NCBI GenBank assembly: GCA_022562055.1
Contig: JADFQA010000022.1
Location: 1-53,357 of the forward strand
Source: Acidobacteriota bacterium
Lineage (GTDB): Bacteria; Actinomycetota; Acidimicrobiia; Spongiisociales; UBA5794
Length of the DNA stretch: 53,357 bases
Direction: 5' to 3'
Part shown: positions 5,969 through 14,154 of the stretch, piece by piece
Layout of the letters: each line of letters begins with the position of its first letter
How positions within the stretch are numbered: position 1 is the first letter of the stretch
Program-made: the position numbers and the translations under genes
Notes under the pieces: model-generated
What the model was told of the DNA's origin: nothing
Seen by the model: only the letters and a program-made list of their open reading frames with translations
The model's database searches: none

Positions 5969-8275
5969 CTACGACAGCGCGATCTCCAGGACGGTTTCCA
6001 GATCCGAGGTCGGGTGGAAGGTCATATCGTTGCGGACCTCCTCGGGGATATCATCGAGATCGTCAGCGTTTCCTTGGGGGATAATGATTTCGCGCAGGCC
6101 GGCTCGATGTGCGGCCAAAACCTTCTGCTTCAACCCGCCAATGGGCAAAACTCTCCCTTGCAACGTGACCTCACCCGTCATGGCGACGCGTGTCTTGACG
6201 GTACGGTCTGTGAGCAGGCTGACCAACGCGGTCGCCATCGTGATGCCCGCAGACGGTCCGTCCTTTGGGATGGCACCTGCCGGAACATGGATGTGGATTG
6301 CACCCTTGAGGTCGTCGGGGTTGATAGCAAGTTCGGTCGCGTGCCGCCGAATGTAGGAGACCGCTATCTCTGCGGATTCCTTCATCACGTCGCCTAACTG
6401 GCCTGTCAGCGTCAATCCTGGTTCGCCGGGGACGATGCTGGCCTCGACGAAAAGAACGTCCCCGCCGGCTCCCGTAACCGCAAGGCCTGTCGCAACTCCG
6501 GGGACCGCAGTGCGCTCATCGATCTCGTTGTGATGCACCGTTGGTTTGCCGAGAAGGTCTCGGAGGTCCTCCGGGTTCACCGCTATCGGACCAGTTGCCT
6601 CACCGGTCGCGATACGTGTTGCAATCTTGCGTACGAGTTTGCCGAGCTGTCGCTCGAGGTTGCGGACACCTGCTTCTCGTGTGTAGTCGTCGACCGCGCG
6701 AGCAATCGTTTCCGCCGGGAGTTCGATCTCGTCCTTCGTGAGCCCAGAGCGCTCGATGACGCGTGGAAGCAGGTGCTTCTCAGCGATTTCCACTTTCTCG
6801 GCCTGTGTGTATCCATCGAGGTGGATCACCTCTGTACGGTCGAGCAGCGGAGCGGGAATCGTCTCGAGAACGTTTGCGGTGGCGATGAACATAACATCTG
6901 AGAGATCTAGGTCGAACTCCAGGTAGTTGTCGCGGAACGTGTGGTTCTGCTCAGGGTCGAGTACCTCGAGCAAGGCAGAAGATGGGTCTCCGCGCCAGTC
7001 ATTTCCGACCTTGTCCATCTCATCGAGTAGAAACACCGGGTTCATCGAACCCGATTCGATCAGGGCACGGACAATCCTCCCCGGCCGGGCGCCAACATAT
7101 GTGCGTCGGTGGCCGCGGATCTCTGCCTCGTCGCGAAGTCCGCCAAGCGCAAGCCTGACGAACTTCCTACCGAGGGCGCGAGCGACCGATTCTCCGAGGG
7201 ACGTCTTGCCAACACCGGGAGGGCCAACGAGCAGCAGGATTGTCCCCATACGACGGAGCGTGGTGTCGGCGTCGAGGTTGCGGTCGTGACGGAGCTTGCG
7301 GATCGCAAGAAGTTCGATCACTCTGTCCTTAACATCTTCGATACCCGTGTGATCCTCGTCTAGTACCTCGCGGGCGGCGGTGAGATCGAGGTTGTCTTCG
7401 GTTGTTTCGCCCCACGGCAGCTCGAACGTGGTGTCAAGCCAAGTCCTGATCCATGAATGTTCCGGACTCTGCTCGCTGAGACGGTCAAGACGGTCGATTT
7501 CCCGACCGACGATGTCGGCCGCAGCTTCGGGGAGTTCGGCGTCTTCGAGCATCTTGCGGTACTCCCCGACCGTGGTTGTTTCATCCTCGCCAAGCTCGTT
7601 TCGGATCGCTTCCATCTGCTGGCGGAGGAGAAACTCCTTCTGGTTTTTGTCGATTCTCTCGGAGGCGTCTTCCCGAATGCGACGCCGCAGCGTGATCGAT
7701 GCGAGTACTTCGTTCATCCATGGCAAGGCGAGCTCAAGGCGTTTGTCGACGTCCACTTCTTCGAGGAGCTGCGCTTTTTGCTGCAGATCGAGGTCGGGTG
7801 AGTACACCAAGAGATCCACGAGACGACCAGGGTCGTCGGTGGAGAGAAGCCGATCAGCAATGCCGCGCACGCCGCGCTGTTCGAGAATTTCTTCGACGAC
7901 GGCGCGGAACTCGGCAGCTCGAGCGATGGTTTTCTTGCTGTGCGTTTTCGGCTCCGGAATGGTCTGCGCATCGACCCACAAGACGTCGTCCGAATCGGTT
8001 GCGCCTGCACCGATACGTGCGCGGGCGACGCCGCTCATAATCGCCGAGGTGCCGTCTCGGTCAGAGATCTCTTGCACTTCTGCAATGGTTCCGACGGACG
8101 CGTACTCACCGTCGATGAGCGGCACGAGCAGAAGTCGACCATCGGTTGCCTCTGTGGCGGCCAGTGCACGTTTCGCCGTGTCAGACTCGATGCTGACCGT
8201 GATGACCATGTGCGGGAACACGATCCCGCTGTGGAGCGGGAGAACTGGGAGGTTGGTGATGAGAACTTCAGACAC
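5969..8275 (-). CDS. lon: ATP-dependent protease Lon
   Basis: A 768-residue LonA protease that unfolds and degrades damaged and regulatory proteins in the cytoplasm. Order: N-terminal substrate domain (EVLITNLPVLPLHSG onward), coiled middle region, AAA+ module with Walker A GPPGVGKTS and Walker B VFLLDEMDK, then the C-terminal protease domain with catalytic Ser675 (GPSAG) and Lys718 in the GGLKQK segment. I chose the GTG at 8275 because GAAAGGG lies 6 bases upstream and the family's N-terminal strand begins right there; 36 further in-frame codons upstream do not look coding. It is transcribed alone, divergent from an MFS gene, with an inverted repeat in its leader region. Confidence 0.95.
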   Translation of the reverse strand: MSEVLITNLPVLPLHSGIVFPHMVITVSIESDTAKRALAATEATDGRLLLVPLIDGEYASVGTIAEVQEISDRDGTSAIMSGVARARIGAGATDSDDVLWVDAQTIPEPKTHSKKTIARAAEFRAVVEEILEQRGVRGIADRLLSTDDPGRLVDLLVYSPDLDLQQKAQLLEEVDVDKRLELALPWMNEVLASITLRRRIREDASERIDKNQKEFLLRQQMEAIRNELGEDETTTVGEYRKMLEDAELPEAAADIVGREIDRLDRLSEQSPEHSWIRTWLDTTFELPWGETTEDNLDLTAAREVLDEDHTGIEDVKDRVIELLAIRKLRHDRNLDADTTLRRMGTILLLVGPPGVGKTSLGESVARALGRKFVRLALGGLRDEAEIRGHRRTYVGARPGRIVRALIESGSMNPVFLLDEMDKVGNDWRGDPSSALLEVLDPEQNHTFRDNYLEFDLDLSDVMFIATANVLETIPAPLLDRTEVIHLDGYTQAEKVEIAEKHLLPRVIERSGLTKDEIELPAETIARAVDDYTREAGVRNLERQLGKLVRKIATRIATGEATGPIAVNPEDLRDLLGKPTVHHNEIDERTAVPGVATGLAVTGAGGDVLFVEASIVPGEPGLTLTGQLGDVMKESAEIAVSYIRRHATELAINPDDLKGAIHIHVPAGAIPKDGPSAGITMATALVSLLTDRTVKTRVAMTGEVTLQGRVLPIGGLKQKVLAAHRAGLREIIIPQGNADDLDDIPEEVRNDMTFHPTSDLETVLEIALS

Positions 8276-8300
8276 GTTGGACCCTTTCGGCCGGTGCGAA

Positions 8301-8320
8301 CATAACCGATTTTTGTTATG
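8301..8320. promoter_or_regulatory. Inverted repeat upstream of lon
   Basis: CATAAC (8301-8306) and GTTATG (8315-8320) are inverted copies separated by 8 bases, 26 bases upstream of the lon start. It could be an operator of a heat-shock regulator, but it does not match the HspR consensus as I know it, and I cannot place a confident lon promoter here. Confidence 0.3.
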
Positions 8321-8349
8321 GCTATTCCACCTGCGCAGAAAATCTATGT

Positions 8350-9507
8350 ATGTATCGCTCATATTATCAGCATCGGACGACATGGATGACGGTCGCGGGG
8401 GTCCCCGCGACGGTCCGGGTGCTCGGCGCTGCGGTGGCAGCTTCGGCGTTGTCGCAGCTCAGCTACAGGTGGGGTAGACGGCGCACATTCGTGCTCGGCA
8501 TGGTGTTTTTCACTTTCGGTGCGGCAGTCTCTGCGTTCGCTCTATGGACCGGAAGTTTCTTGCTGCTGCTGGTCGGCATGTTTGTGATCGGCCCCGCACG
8601 TGCGGTGAACCAGCTCGCCCGTTTTGCGGCTGGCGACATGCACGCCGACGACCGTCGGGTGTCCGCTGTCAGTCTCATCGTCTGGGCGGCCACGATCGGA
8701 TCCGTGATCGGGCCACGGTTGATTGGCAGGGCCGGAGCAATGGCGGAGTCGCTTGGCGCCAACGAACTCGCAGGTCCGTTCGTGATGGCAGCAGTCGGGT
8801 TCACCGTTGCCGCCGTCTACTACGCCACTACATTACGTCCCGACCCGATGGAACTGGCTATCGCGCAGAGCGGCGTTACAAGTTTCGTGGAGCGCCGCGC
8901 TTTGCGCGAGCTTATTGGCGTGCCCGCGATCCAGCTTGCGCTGGTGACGATGATGGCGTCGCAGTTTGTCATGGTGTTTGTGATGGTTATCGCTCCCGTC
9001 CACATGCGTGCGAACGGGCACAGTCTTGATGCGATTGGGTGGGTCATGATGGCGCACACTCTCGGAATGTTCGGCGTCGCCCCGATAACCGGTGCTGCGA
9101 TCCGCCGGTGGGGAACCCACCGGGTCATTGCGGGAGCGGCTGTGACCCTGGCATCGGCCACGCTTGTTGCGATGTCCGCGCCGACCGCGGATATGAAGAC
9201 CCTTGTCGTCGCATTGTTCCTACTCGGATTGGGGTGGAATCTGGGTTTTGTTGCGGGCAGCACCGTCATTCAAGAGGAACTCATGCTGCAGGATCGTGTG
9301 GGCATCCAGGGGATCGGCGACACGCTCACCGCGCTCGCGGCCGCGTCCGGAGCGTTTGCAACAGGGTTTGTTGCTGACTGGTGGGGATTTCGTGGCGTTT
9401 CTGCCATCGGGCTTGTGATGTCGGTCGTCCCGTTGATCGCACTCGCTCGGCACGCAAAACGTTCCATCGACCGCGTCGATCAACCGGATCGGTCTCGATC
9501 GGGTTGA
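8350..9507 (+). CDS. MFS transporter lacking the first membrane helix
   Basis: A major-facilitator protein of up to 385 residues and unknown substrate. The protein enters the family fold at the loop between helices 1 and 2 (TVAGVPATVRVLG), then shows helix 2, the signature RWGRRR after it, and the remaining helices to about residue 370. Relatives have 35-45 more N-terminal residues containing helix 1. Here that space is occupied by the divergent lon leader, and no upstream frame encodes a membrane helix. Start candidates are ATG 8350 and ATG 8386. Either the protein works with 11 helices or a rearrangement next to lon truncated the gene; I favour truncation. A hairpin overlaps its stop codon. 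Confidence 0.8.
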   Translation: MYRSYYQHRTTWMTVAGVPATVRVLGAAVAASALSQLSYRWGRRRTFVLGMVFFTFGAAVSAFALWTGSFLLLLVGMFVIGPARAVNQLARFAAGDMHADDRRVSAVSLIVWAATIGSVIGPRLIGRAGAMAESLGANELAGPFVMAAVGFTVAAVYYATTLRPDPMELAIAQSGVTSFVERRALRELIGVPAIQLALVTMMASQFVMVFVMVIAPVHMRANGHSLDAIGWVMMAHTLGMFGVAPITGAAIRRWGTHRVIAGAAVTLASATLVAMSAPTADMKTLVVALFLLGLGWNLGFVAGSTVIQEELMLQDRVGIQGIGDTLTALAAASGAFATGFVADWWGFRGVSAIGLVMSVVPLIALARHAKRSIDRVDQPDRSRSG

Positions 9508-9510
9508 TCG
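9477..9510 (+). terminator. Hairpin over the MFS stop codon
   Basis: CGATCAACC (9477-9485) pairs with GGTTGATCG (9502-9510), and the loop contains GATC repeats that can pair further. The MFS stop TGA lies in the right arm. No T-run follows, so termination would be weak; it could instead protect the mRNA end. Confidence 0.4.
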
Positions 9511-9560
9511 CTCCGCTCGTTGACTACGAAGAATCGAGTCGCAGCCGCACACTCTAGGCC

Positions 9561-9579
9561 TATACTGCGAACGGTTCGC
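9561..9579 (+). promoter_or_regulatory. -10 box and adjacent palindrome, nickel transporter gene
   Basis: TATACT (9561-9566) is a good -10 box. It is followed at once by GCGAAC-G-GTTCGC (9567-9579), a 13-bp inverted repeat over the expected transcription start. I see no good -35 box at 17 bases. A metal-responsive repressor bound here would block transcription of the transporter downstream (inference). Confidence 0.45.
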
Positions 9580-9588
9580 AACTAGCGA

Positions 9589-10377
9589 GTGGGTATCACG
9601 ATGGCCGGAATCGCATGGGCTTTATTGGGGGCGTCGTACCTCCTCGGTTTGAGACATGGGTTCGATTGGGACCACATCGCAGCGATCACGGACATCACGA
9701 GTTCGCAGGGCGACCGTAGGCGGGCATTGTGGTTTTCGCTTCTCTACGCACTCGGGCACGGGTTTGTCGTCGTTGTGCTTGGCGTGGTTCTCATTCTCTC
9801 CGGGTTTGTCATACCGCAATCGATGGAAACGATCGTCGAACGACTCGTTGGGGCGACGCTCGTTTTCCTGGGAGTCTGGGTGTTTGTTTCGTTGGCCCGG
9901 TACGGTGCCAACTTTCGTCTACGTAGTCGGTGGATGCTGATATTTCAGTTTGCGCGTCGGATGCGGCGCCGTACTCCTGCCTGGGTGCGGCGAACATTTC
10001 TACGCGAGCAACCAGTTGAAGGCACACAGGAGGTCGACCCGGTCGACGAGCCGTTCGTCGACTACGGCGTCAAAACATCGTTCGGCGTCGGCATGCTGCA
10101 CGGCATCGGCGCTGAGACACCAACTCAGGTCCTGATTTTCCTAGCGGCCGCGGACGCTGGTGGTCGAAGCATCGGGATCGCTACGCTACTTATGTTTGTC
10201 GCGGGCATCGTCACGATGAACACCTTCATTGCCATTGGAGCTACGTTTGGGTTCATCGGCGCCACACGCTCGAAGGTAATGTACGTCACGACGGTGGTTG
10301 TCGTCGGGGTTTTCAGCCTCGGCATTGGCAGCCTGTTTTTGTTCGGCGCTACTGATCTGCTACCAGTGCTGAATTAA
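9589..10377 (+). CDS. NicO/NiCoT-type nickel/cobalt transporter
   Basis: A 262-residue membrane protein predicted to move Ni2+ or Co2+ across the cytoplasmic membrane. The family's key metal motif, HX4DH, is seen early as RHGFDWDH in the first helices, followed by LYALGHG and GMLHGIGAETPTQ, the equivalents of the other conserved NiCoT/NicO motifs. Six to eight membrane segments are visible, with a charged loop (about residues 115-165) between the halves. The start is GTG 9589 or ATG 9601; neither has a strong ribosome binding site. The end overlaps the convergent Lrp-family gene by four bases. No nickel enzyme or cobalamin gene lies nearby to settle the metal. Confidence 0.85.
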   Translation: MGITMAGIAWALLGASYLLGLRHGFDWDHIAAITDITSSQGDRRRALWFSLLYALGHGFVVVVLGVVLILSGFVIPQSMETIVERLVGATLVFLGVWVFVSLARYGANFRLRSRWMLIFQFARRMRRRTPAWVRRTFLREQPVEGTQEVDPVDEPFVDYGVKTSFGVGMLHGIGAETPTQVLIFLAAADAGGRSIGIATLLMFVAGIVTMNTFIAIGATFGFIGATRSKVMYVTTVVVVGVFSLGIGSLFLFGATDLLPVLN

Positions 10378-10865
10378 CCCTCGGCGGCTGACAGCACGAG
10401 GCTCAAGGATCGGGGCGGGATCTCTTCCGACAGGGAGATCGCGGTCGTCGTTTTGCCGACACCCTCGCTACCAAGAATATCCTGGAGGAGCGCCATGAGG
10501 TGGTCGTTCGAGCGGGCCACAACCCGACACAGGATGTCGCCAGGTCCGGCTAGGACGTGAGTCTCGAGAACTTCGGGGATCTCGCGAAGTTTGTCGATGA
10601 GATCTTTGTATGTCCCAGACTGCATCTCTACTGTCACAAACGCAGTCAACACGTACCCAAGGGTGGCCAGGTCGATGTCGGGTCCGTAACCGGTGACAAC
10701 GCCATCCTGCTCAAGGCGGGCTATCCGCGCGGTTACGGTTCCTCGGGCGATTCCAAGCCTGCGCGAGATCTCGAGTGCGCCAATTCGCGGCTCACTCGCA
10801 AGCAGTCGGAGAATCGATGTGTCGATCTGATCGAGAGATCGGCACCCGTGTTGGCTAAGTTTCAT
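10374..10865 (-). CDS. Lrp/AsnC-family transcription regulator
   Basis: A 163-residue feast/famine regulator. The N-terminal AsnC-type helix-turn-helix (LDQIDTSILRLLASEPRIG, then ISRRLGIARGTVTARIARLE) binds DNA. The C-terminal RAM domain (about residues 70-150; GYVLTAFVTVEM, then HVLAGPGDILCRVVA) binds amino acids or related ligands and drives oligomerisation. The ATG at 10865 is preceded by AAAGAG. The gene is divergent from 4-hydroxyphenylpyruvate dioxygenase, with overlapping promoters and a palindrome between them. It probably controls that tyrosine-breakdown gene in response to tyrosine or an intermediate (inference from arrangement). Confidence 0.92.
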   Translation of the reverse strand: MKLSQHGCRSLDQIDTSILRLLASEPRIGALEISRRLGIARGTVTARIARLEQDGVVTGYGPDIDLATLGYVLTAFVTVEMQSGTYKDLIDKLREIPEVLETHVLAGPGDILCRVVARSNDHLMALLQDILGSEGVGKTTTAISLSEEIPPRSLSLVLSAAEG

Positions 10866-10890
10866 CAGTTTCGCTCTTTTGGGTGTGCGA

Positions 10891-10943
10891 ATTGTACAGC
10901 GTAGTCACGATCTGTTGTGAATGCATCGAGTGATATATATCAT
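10891..10943. promoter_or_regulatory. Back-to-back promoters and palindrome, lrp/hpd
   Basis: Rightward: TTGTGA (10915-10920), 17 bases, TATCAT (10938-10943), leading to the dioxygenase gene. Leftward: TTCACA (read on minus, 10921-10916), 19 bases, TACAAT (10896-10891), leading to the lrp gene. The two -35 boxes overlap. The 12-bp palindrome TGATATATATCA (10931-10942) covers the rightward -10 box and suits the AT-rich sites of Lrp-family proteins. A regulator bound there would affect both directions. Confidence 0.6.
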
Positions 10944-11009
10944 ATTCCTTACGAGTGCACGGTGCTGCTGCGACAACATAGCGAGCGGGGGACCACGAGA
11001 GGAGCTTCC

Positions 11010-12128
11010 ATGTCCGAAGACGTCATGCCTATTGAGGGTTACGACTACATCGAGTTCTATGTCGGCAACGCCCTGCAGGCAGCGCACTACTACGCGTCCG
11101 TGTTTGGTTTCGAGCTGTTCGCCTACAGGGGACCGGAGACTGGCCGGCGCGACAGCGTGTCGTTTGCCATGCAGCAAGACCGGCTGCGGTTCGTGCTGAC
11201 CGGCGCACTTTCGTTGGATACCGAGATCGCTCACCACCACGTGGTGCACGGTGACGGGGTGCATGACGTTGCATTTCGGGTGCCGGACGCTCGAGCTGCC
11301 TTTGCAACAGCGATTCGCCGTGGCGCCACAGCACACCTTGAGCCGGTGACAGAACAAGACGACCGCGGCGAGTTCACGACGGCCGCGATCAAAACGTACG
11401 GCGAAACAATCCATACCTTTGTCGACCGCTCAAGATACGCGAACGGCGACGCGTACGGCCGCTATTTTCGACCGGGGTATGAACCACGGACGTGGAACGT
11501 CCCGCGTGCTGCAACGAACCTCAAGTACATTGACCACGTTGTCTGCAACGTTGAGCTAGGTCAAATGGACACCTGGGCCCGCTACTACGCTGACGTGATG
11601 GGGTTTACCCAACTGGCGCACTTCAACGACGAGCAGATCGGAACGCAATACACCGCACTCATGTCGAAGGTGCTGTGGGACGGTGAGGGACGAATCAAGT
11701 TGCCCATCAACGAGCCTGCGCAAGGCAAGAAGCGCTCCCAGATTCAAGAGTACCTTGACTTCTACGACGGTCCCGGCGTCCAACACATGGCGTTGGCGAC
11801 GAACGATATCGTGTCAACCGTTACGGCGCTCGTACGCGCCGGTATGGAGTTCCTCACCGTGCCGATGACGTATTACGACGACCTAAGAACCCGTCTCGAC
11901 TGGTCGATCATCGACCGCGACATCGACCGCCTTGCCGAGCTGGGGATCCTCGTTGACCAGGATGAGGAAGGGTATCTCTTGCAGATATTTACCAAGCCTG
12001 TTGAGGATCGCCCGACGGTGTTTTTTGAGATCATCGAACGTCATGGATCGAAGGGATTCGGGGTTGGCAACTTCAAGGCGCTGTTCGAATCCATCGAACG
12101 TGATCAAGCCCGCCGAGGGACGCTGTAG
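11010..12128 (+). CDS. hpd: 4-hydroxyphenylpyruvate dioxygenase
   Basis: A 372-residue non-haem iron enzyme that converts 4-hydroxyphenylpyruvate to homogentisate in tyrosine breakdown. It shows two vicinal-oxygen-chelate domains (about 10-160 and 170-360). The iron ligands lie in YIDHVVCN (His about 176), VQHMAL (His about 258) and FFEIIER (Glu about 340), and the C-terminal GFGVGNFKALFESIE segment is the hallmark of true HPPDs rather than hydroxymandelate synthases. The ATG at 11010 has GAGAGGAG just upstream; a frame open further upstream crosses the promoter and is not used. Homogentisate dioxygenase and other pathway genes are not in the window. Probably controlled by the divergent Lrp-family protein. 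Confidence 0.96.
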   Translation: MSEDVMPIEGYDYIEFYVGNALQAAHYYASVFGFELFAYRGPETGRRDSVSFAMQQDRLRFVLTGALSLDTEIAHHHVVHGDGVHDVAFRVPDARAAFATAIRRGATAHLEPVTEQDDRGEFTTAAIKTYGETIHTFVDRSRYANGDAYGRYFRPGYEPRTWNVPRAATNLKYIDHVVCNVELGQMDTWARYYADVMGFTQLAHFNDEQIGTQYTALMSKVLWDGEGRIKLPINEPAQGKKRSQIQEYLDFYDGPGVQHMALATNDIVSTVTALVRAGMEFLTVPMTYYDDLRTRLDWSIIDRDIDRLAELGILVDQDEEGYLLQIFTKPVEDRPTVFFEIIERHGSKGFGVGNFKALFESIERDQARRGTL

Positions 12129-12161
12129 CGGTGCTGCAAGCAGCATGATGTTAAAGACCTA

Positions 12162-12191
12162 TTGACTACGGGGGGTGGTTGCCGATACACT
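12162..12191 (+). promoter_or_regulatory. Sigma-70-type promoter before the DivIVA-like gene
   Basis: TTGACT (12162-12167), 18-base spacer, TACACT (12186-12191). Transcription should start near 12198 and give a leader of about 55 bases. A short hairpin, GCTGC-AA-GCAGC (12132-12143), lies between the dioxygenase stop and this promoter. Confidence 0.65.
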
Positions 12192-12253
12192 ATGGGTGGG
12201 CGTAACAATGAGGTAGCGGGAGCGTTCTGTGTAAGCAGCGAAGGGCTGAGAGC

Positions 12254-12952
12254 ATGGACACTCTTTCCACAGCATTAGAAGACACCACGTTTCCGCTTTC
12301 GCGGCGAGGGTATGACACTTCCGCCGTTGACAAGTTTATGGACAACCTTAAGGAGCTCGTCGCCACCCTTGAGGGCCGACTGATGTTGTCAATCAGCAAG
12401 AGCGGCAGCCTTGAGAGTCAGATGCGTACGGTCGGTGACGCCGAACACGTTGCCGAGGCGGCCTTTCTGGCCGCGGCCGACGCAAAGAGAAGGCTGCTTG
12501 CTCAGGCAGAGCGCAAGGCCGCTGAAATCATCGCCGAAGCGAACGACGCAGCAGCGCGTCTCCTTGGGGAGCCCGAAAGAGCTGTTGAACAGGCCCGGAT
12601 CACGGCCGACGAGATGCTCAGCGACGCGGTGAAACGCATAGACGCAAGCGATGCTGAGGCGAGCAGCATTCTTGCAAGGGCAGAGTTGACGGCTCGTACC
12701 ATGCTCATGGACGCCGAACACAAGGCGCGTGACCTGGCTAGCAACGCGCAGCAGAGCACGACTCACGACATCGCCCATGCGACTCGCGAGTATGAGCGCA
12801 TTCAGGTCCTTTTGAGTTCGCTGAAGCAAGCCGTTGCAGAGTCGGTCGATTCGCTGTCAACCACGTATCCAAGCGGTGTCGACGGCCAGGGCCTTGCAGT
12901 GGATCTCAATGCTGCTGAGCAAACGGTACGCACGGTCAGCGAGATTCGTTAA
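12254..12952 (+). CDS. DivIVA-like coiled-coil protein
   Basis: A 232-residue cytoplasmic protein with the N-terminal DivIVA membrane-curvature motif (FPLSRRGYDTSAVDKFMDNL, residues 13-32), followed by a long Ala/Glu/Arg-rich coiled coil to about residue 200. DivIVA/Wag31-type proteins mark poles and septa and organise cell-wall growth; shorter and divergent paralogues like this one are common in actinobacteria. It is unlikely to be the main DivIVA, because the first lipid-binding residues are preceded by about 12 extra residues and it is not next to the ftsZ/sepF cluster. GAAGGG upstream supports the ATG at 12254. It is followed by an OmpA-like envelope protein. Confidence 0.78.
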   Translation: MDTLSTALEDTTFPLSRRGYDTSAVDKFMDNLKELVATLEGRLMLSISKSGSLESQMRTVGDAEHVAEAAFLAAADAKRRLLAQAERKAAEIIAEANDAAARLLGEPERAVEQARITADEMLSDAVKRIDASDAEASSILARAELTARTMLMDAEHKARDLASNAQQSTTHDIAHATREYERIQVLLSSLKQAVAESVDSLSTTYPSGVDGQGLAVDLNAAEQTVRTVSEIR

Positions 12953-12972
12953 CACGGTTGTAGAATCCGTGT
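12952..12972 (+). other. Hairpin between the DivIVA-like and OmpA-like genes
   Basis: ACACGG (12952-12957) and CCGTGT (12967-12972) are inverted copies around a 9-base loop, starting at the DivIVA stop codon. TAGAAT (12961-12966) in the loop could also be a -10 box for the next gene. Which role is real cannot be told from sequence. Confidence 0.35.
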
Positions 12973-12993
12973 CCCGGGTACCATCGGAGCGCA

Positions 12994-14154
12994 ATGTCGC
13001 GTCGCGTCAATAAACGATTACAAGAACTCAACACCCGTGGCTCGTCGCGACCTGGGCAGCCTGTCGTAGACGACACCCCGCTTGCATGGCTTCCCTTTAT
13101 CGCTGCATCGATGACAGGACTGCTCGTCCTTGTTTTGGTGGCTGCCTGGTTCGGAGGAAAATCCGTAGAGGACTCCATCGAGAGCACGCTAGCGGAACAG
13201 TTCCTCGAAGCCGGTCTCAAAAACATCTCCGTGACCGCCGATGGTCGCGCAGTTACGGTGTCCGGGGCGGTCGACAACGAGGCGGATGTGGCGGTGGTCG
13301 TTGAGATTGCAAAGCGACACCGTCTGAGCCGCACCGTGAGCTTCGAAGATATCCGGATTGTTGTCCCCGCCGGAGAGGGTGGGGACGTGTCCGTCGAGCC
13401 GGTGCCCTTCGTTGTGCAATGGGTTGGGTCAGAGGCGACCGTCACCGGCACGATGTCGGACGAATCGGCGTTGGCGTCCGTGCTGGTGACGGTCGATTCC
13501 GTGTTTGCAACCGTTGATTCATCAGACCTCGTCGTCCTCACCGGGGTTCCCAGTGAGAGTGAATGGTTGGGAGCAGCGCTGCGCATGCTGACGGAGATCG
13601 GCACTCGATTAGATGTCGGGTCTGTGACGGTGAATCGCGACGTCATTGCAGTGTCAGGTGAGTTCGAAGATCGTCAGACTCGGCGCGATGCACGCGACGT
13701 TGCTGAGTCGATCGTAGAAGATTCCGTCCTCGATTTCGTGTCCGGCCTCACCGTCAAGGAAGAGCCTCCACCGGTGAAGCAGCAGGTTGTCGAACTGCAA
13801 ACGACCCTCGACGACCTCATCGCAGGCAAGGTAGTGGAGTTTGAGTTGAATTCCGATGTGTTGACGGATGTCGGTATCGCGCTACTCGATGAAATTCTCG
13901 ATGCCCTTCGACAATTCCCACTCGTGCCGGTTGAAATCAGCGGTTACGCCGACTCTCAGGGTGAGGCTGAAGCCAACCTTGACCTCTCGCTTCGGAGAGC
14001 TCAATCGGTGCTTGACTATCTCGTTGCCGCAGGAGTCGATCCCAAGCTGTTTGAGGTTGTCGGCTACGGTGAGACTCAACCGATTGCTGACAATGCGACC
14101 GCAGAAGGCCGCAAGCGAAACCGGCGAATCGAATTCAAAGCCCTGGAGGTGTAG
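12994..14154 (+). CDS. OmpATb/ArfA-like membrane protein with BON and OmpA domains
   Basis: A 386-residue envelope protein. A short basic cytoplasmic tail is followed by one membrane helix (LPFIAASMTGLLVLVLVAAW, about residues 33-52). Next come two or three BON-like repeats (about 60-250, beta-alpha units such as ISVTADGRAVTVSGAVDNEA), a short Pro linker, and a C-terminal OmpA-like peptidoglycan-binding domain (about 270-385; ISGYADSQGEAEANLDLSLR, then VVGYGETQPIADN). This is the architecture of mycobacterial OmpATb (ArfA), which anchors to cell wall and is tied to ammonia release and acid tolerance (family knowledge). The next gene starts inside its stop codon and encodes a tiny membrane protein, as arfB does after arfA. 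GTG/ATG choice: ATG 12994, following CGGAGCGCA. Confidence 0.85.
   Translation: MSRRVNKRLQELNTRGSSRPGQPVVDDTPLAWLPFIAASMTGLLVLVLVAAWFGGKSVEDSIESTLAEQFLEAGLKNISVTADGRAVTVSGAVDNEADVAVVVEIAKRHRLSRTVSFEDIRIVVPAGEGGDVSVEPVPFVVQWVGSEATVTGTMSDESALASVLVTVDSVFATVDSSDLVVLTGVPSESEWLGAALRMLTEIGTRLDVGSVTVNRDVIAVSGEFEDRQTRRDARDVAESIVEDSVLDFVSGLTVKEEPPPVKQQVVELQTTLDDLIAGKVVEFELNSDVLTDVGIALLDEILDALRQFPLVPVEISGYADSQGEAEANLDLSLRRAQSVLDYLVAAGVDPKLFEVVGYGETQPIADNATAEGRKRNRRIEFKALEV

Noticed and set aside
7380-8477. Long plus-strand open frame of 365 codons antisense to lon
   Set aside because: It is Ser/Arg-rich, as expected for the shadow of a GC-biased gene; lon on the other strand has every family motif.
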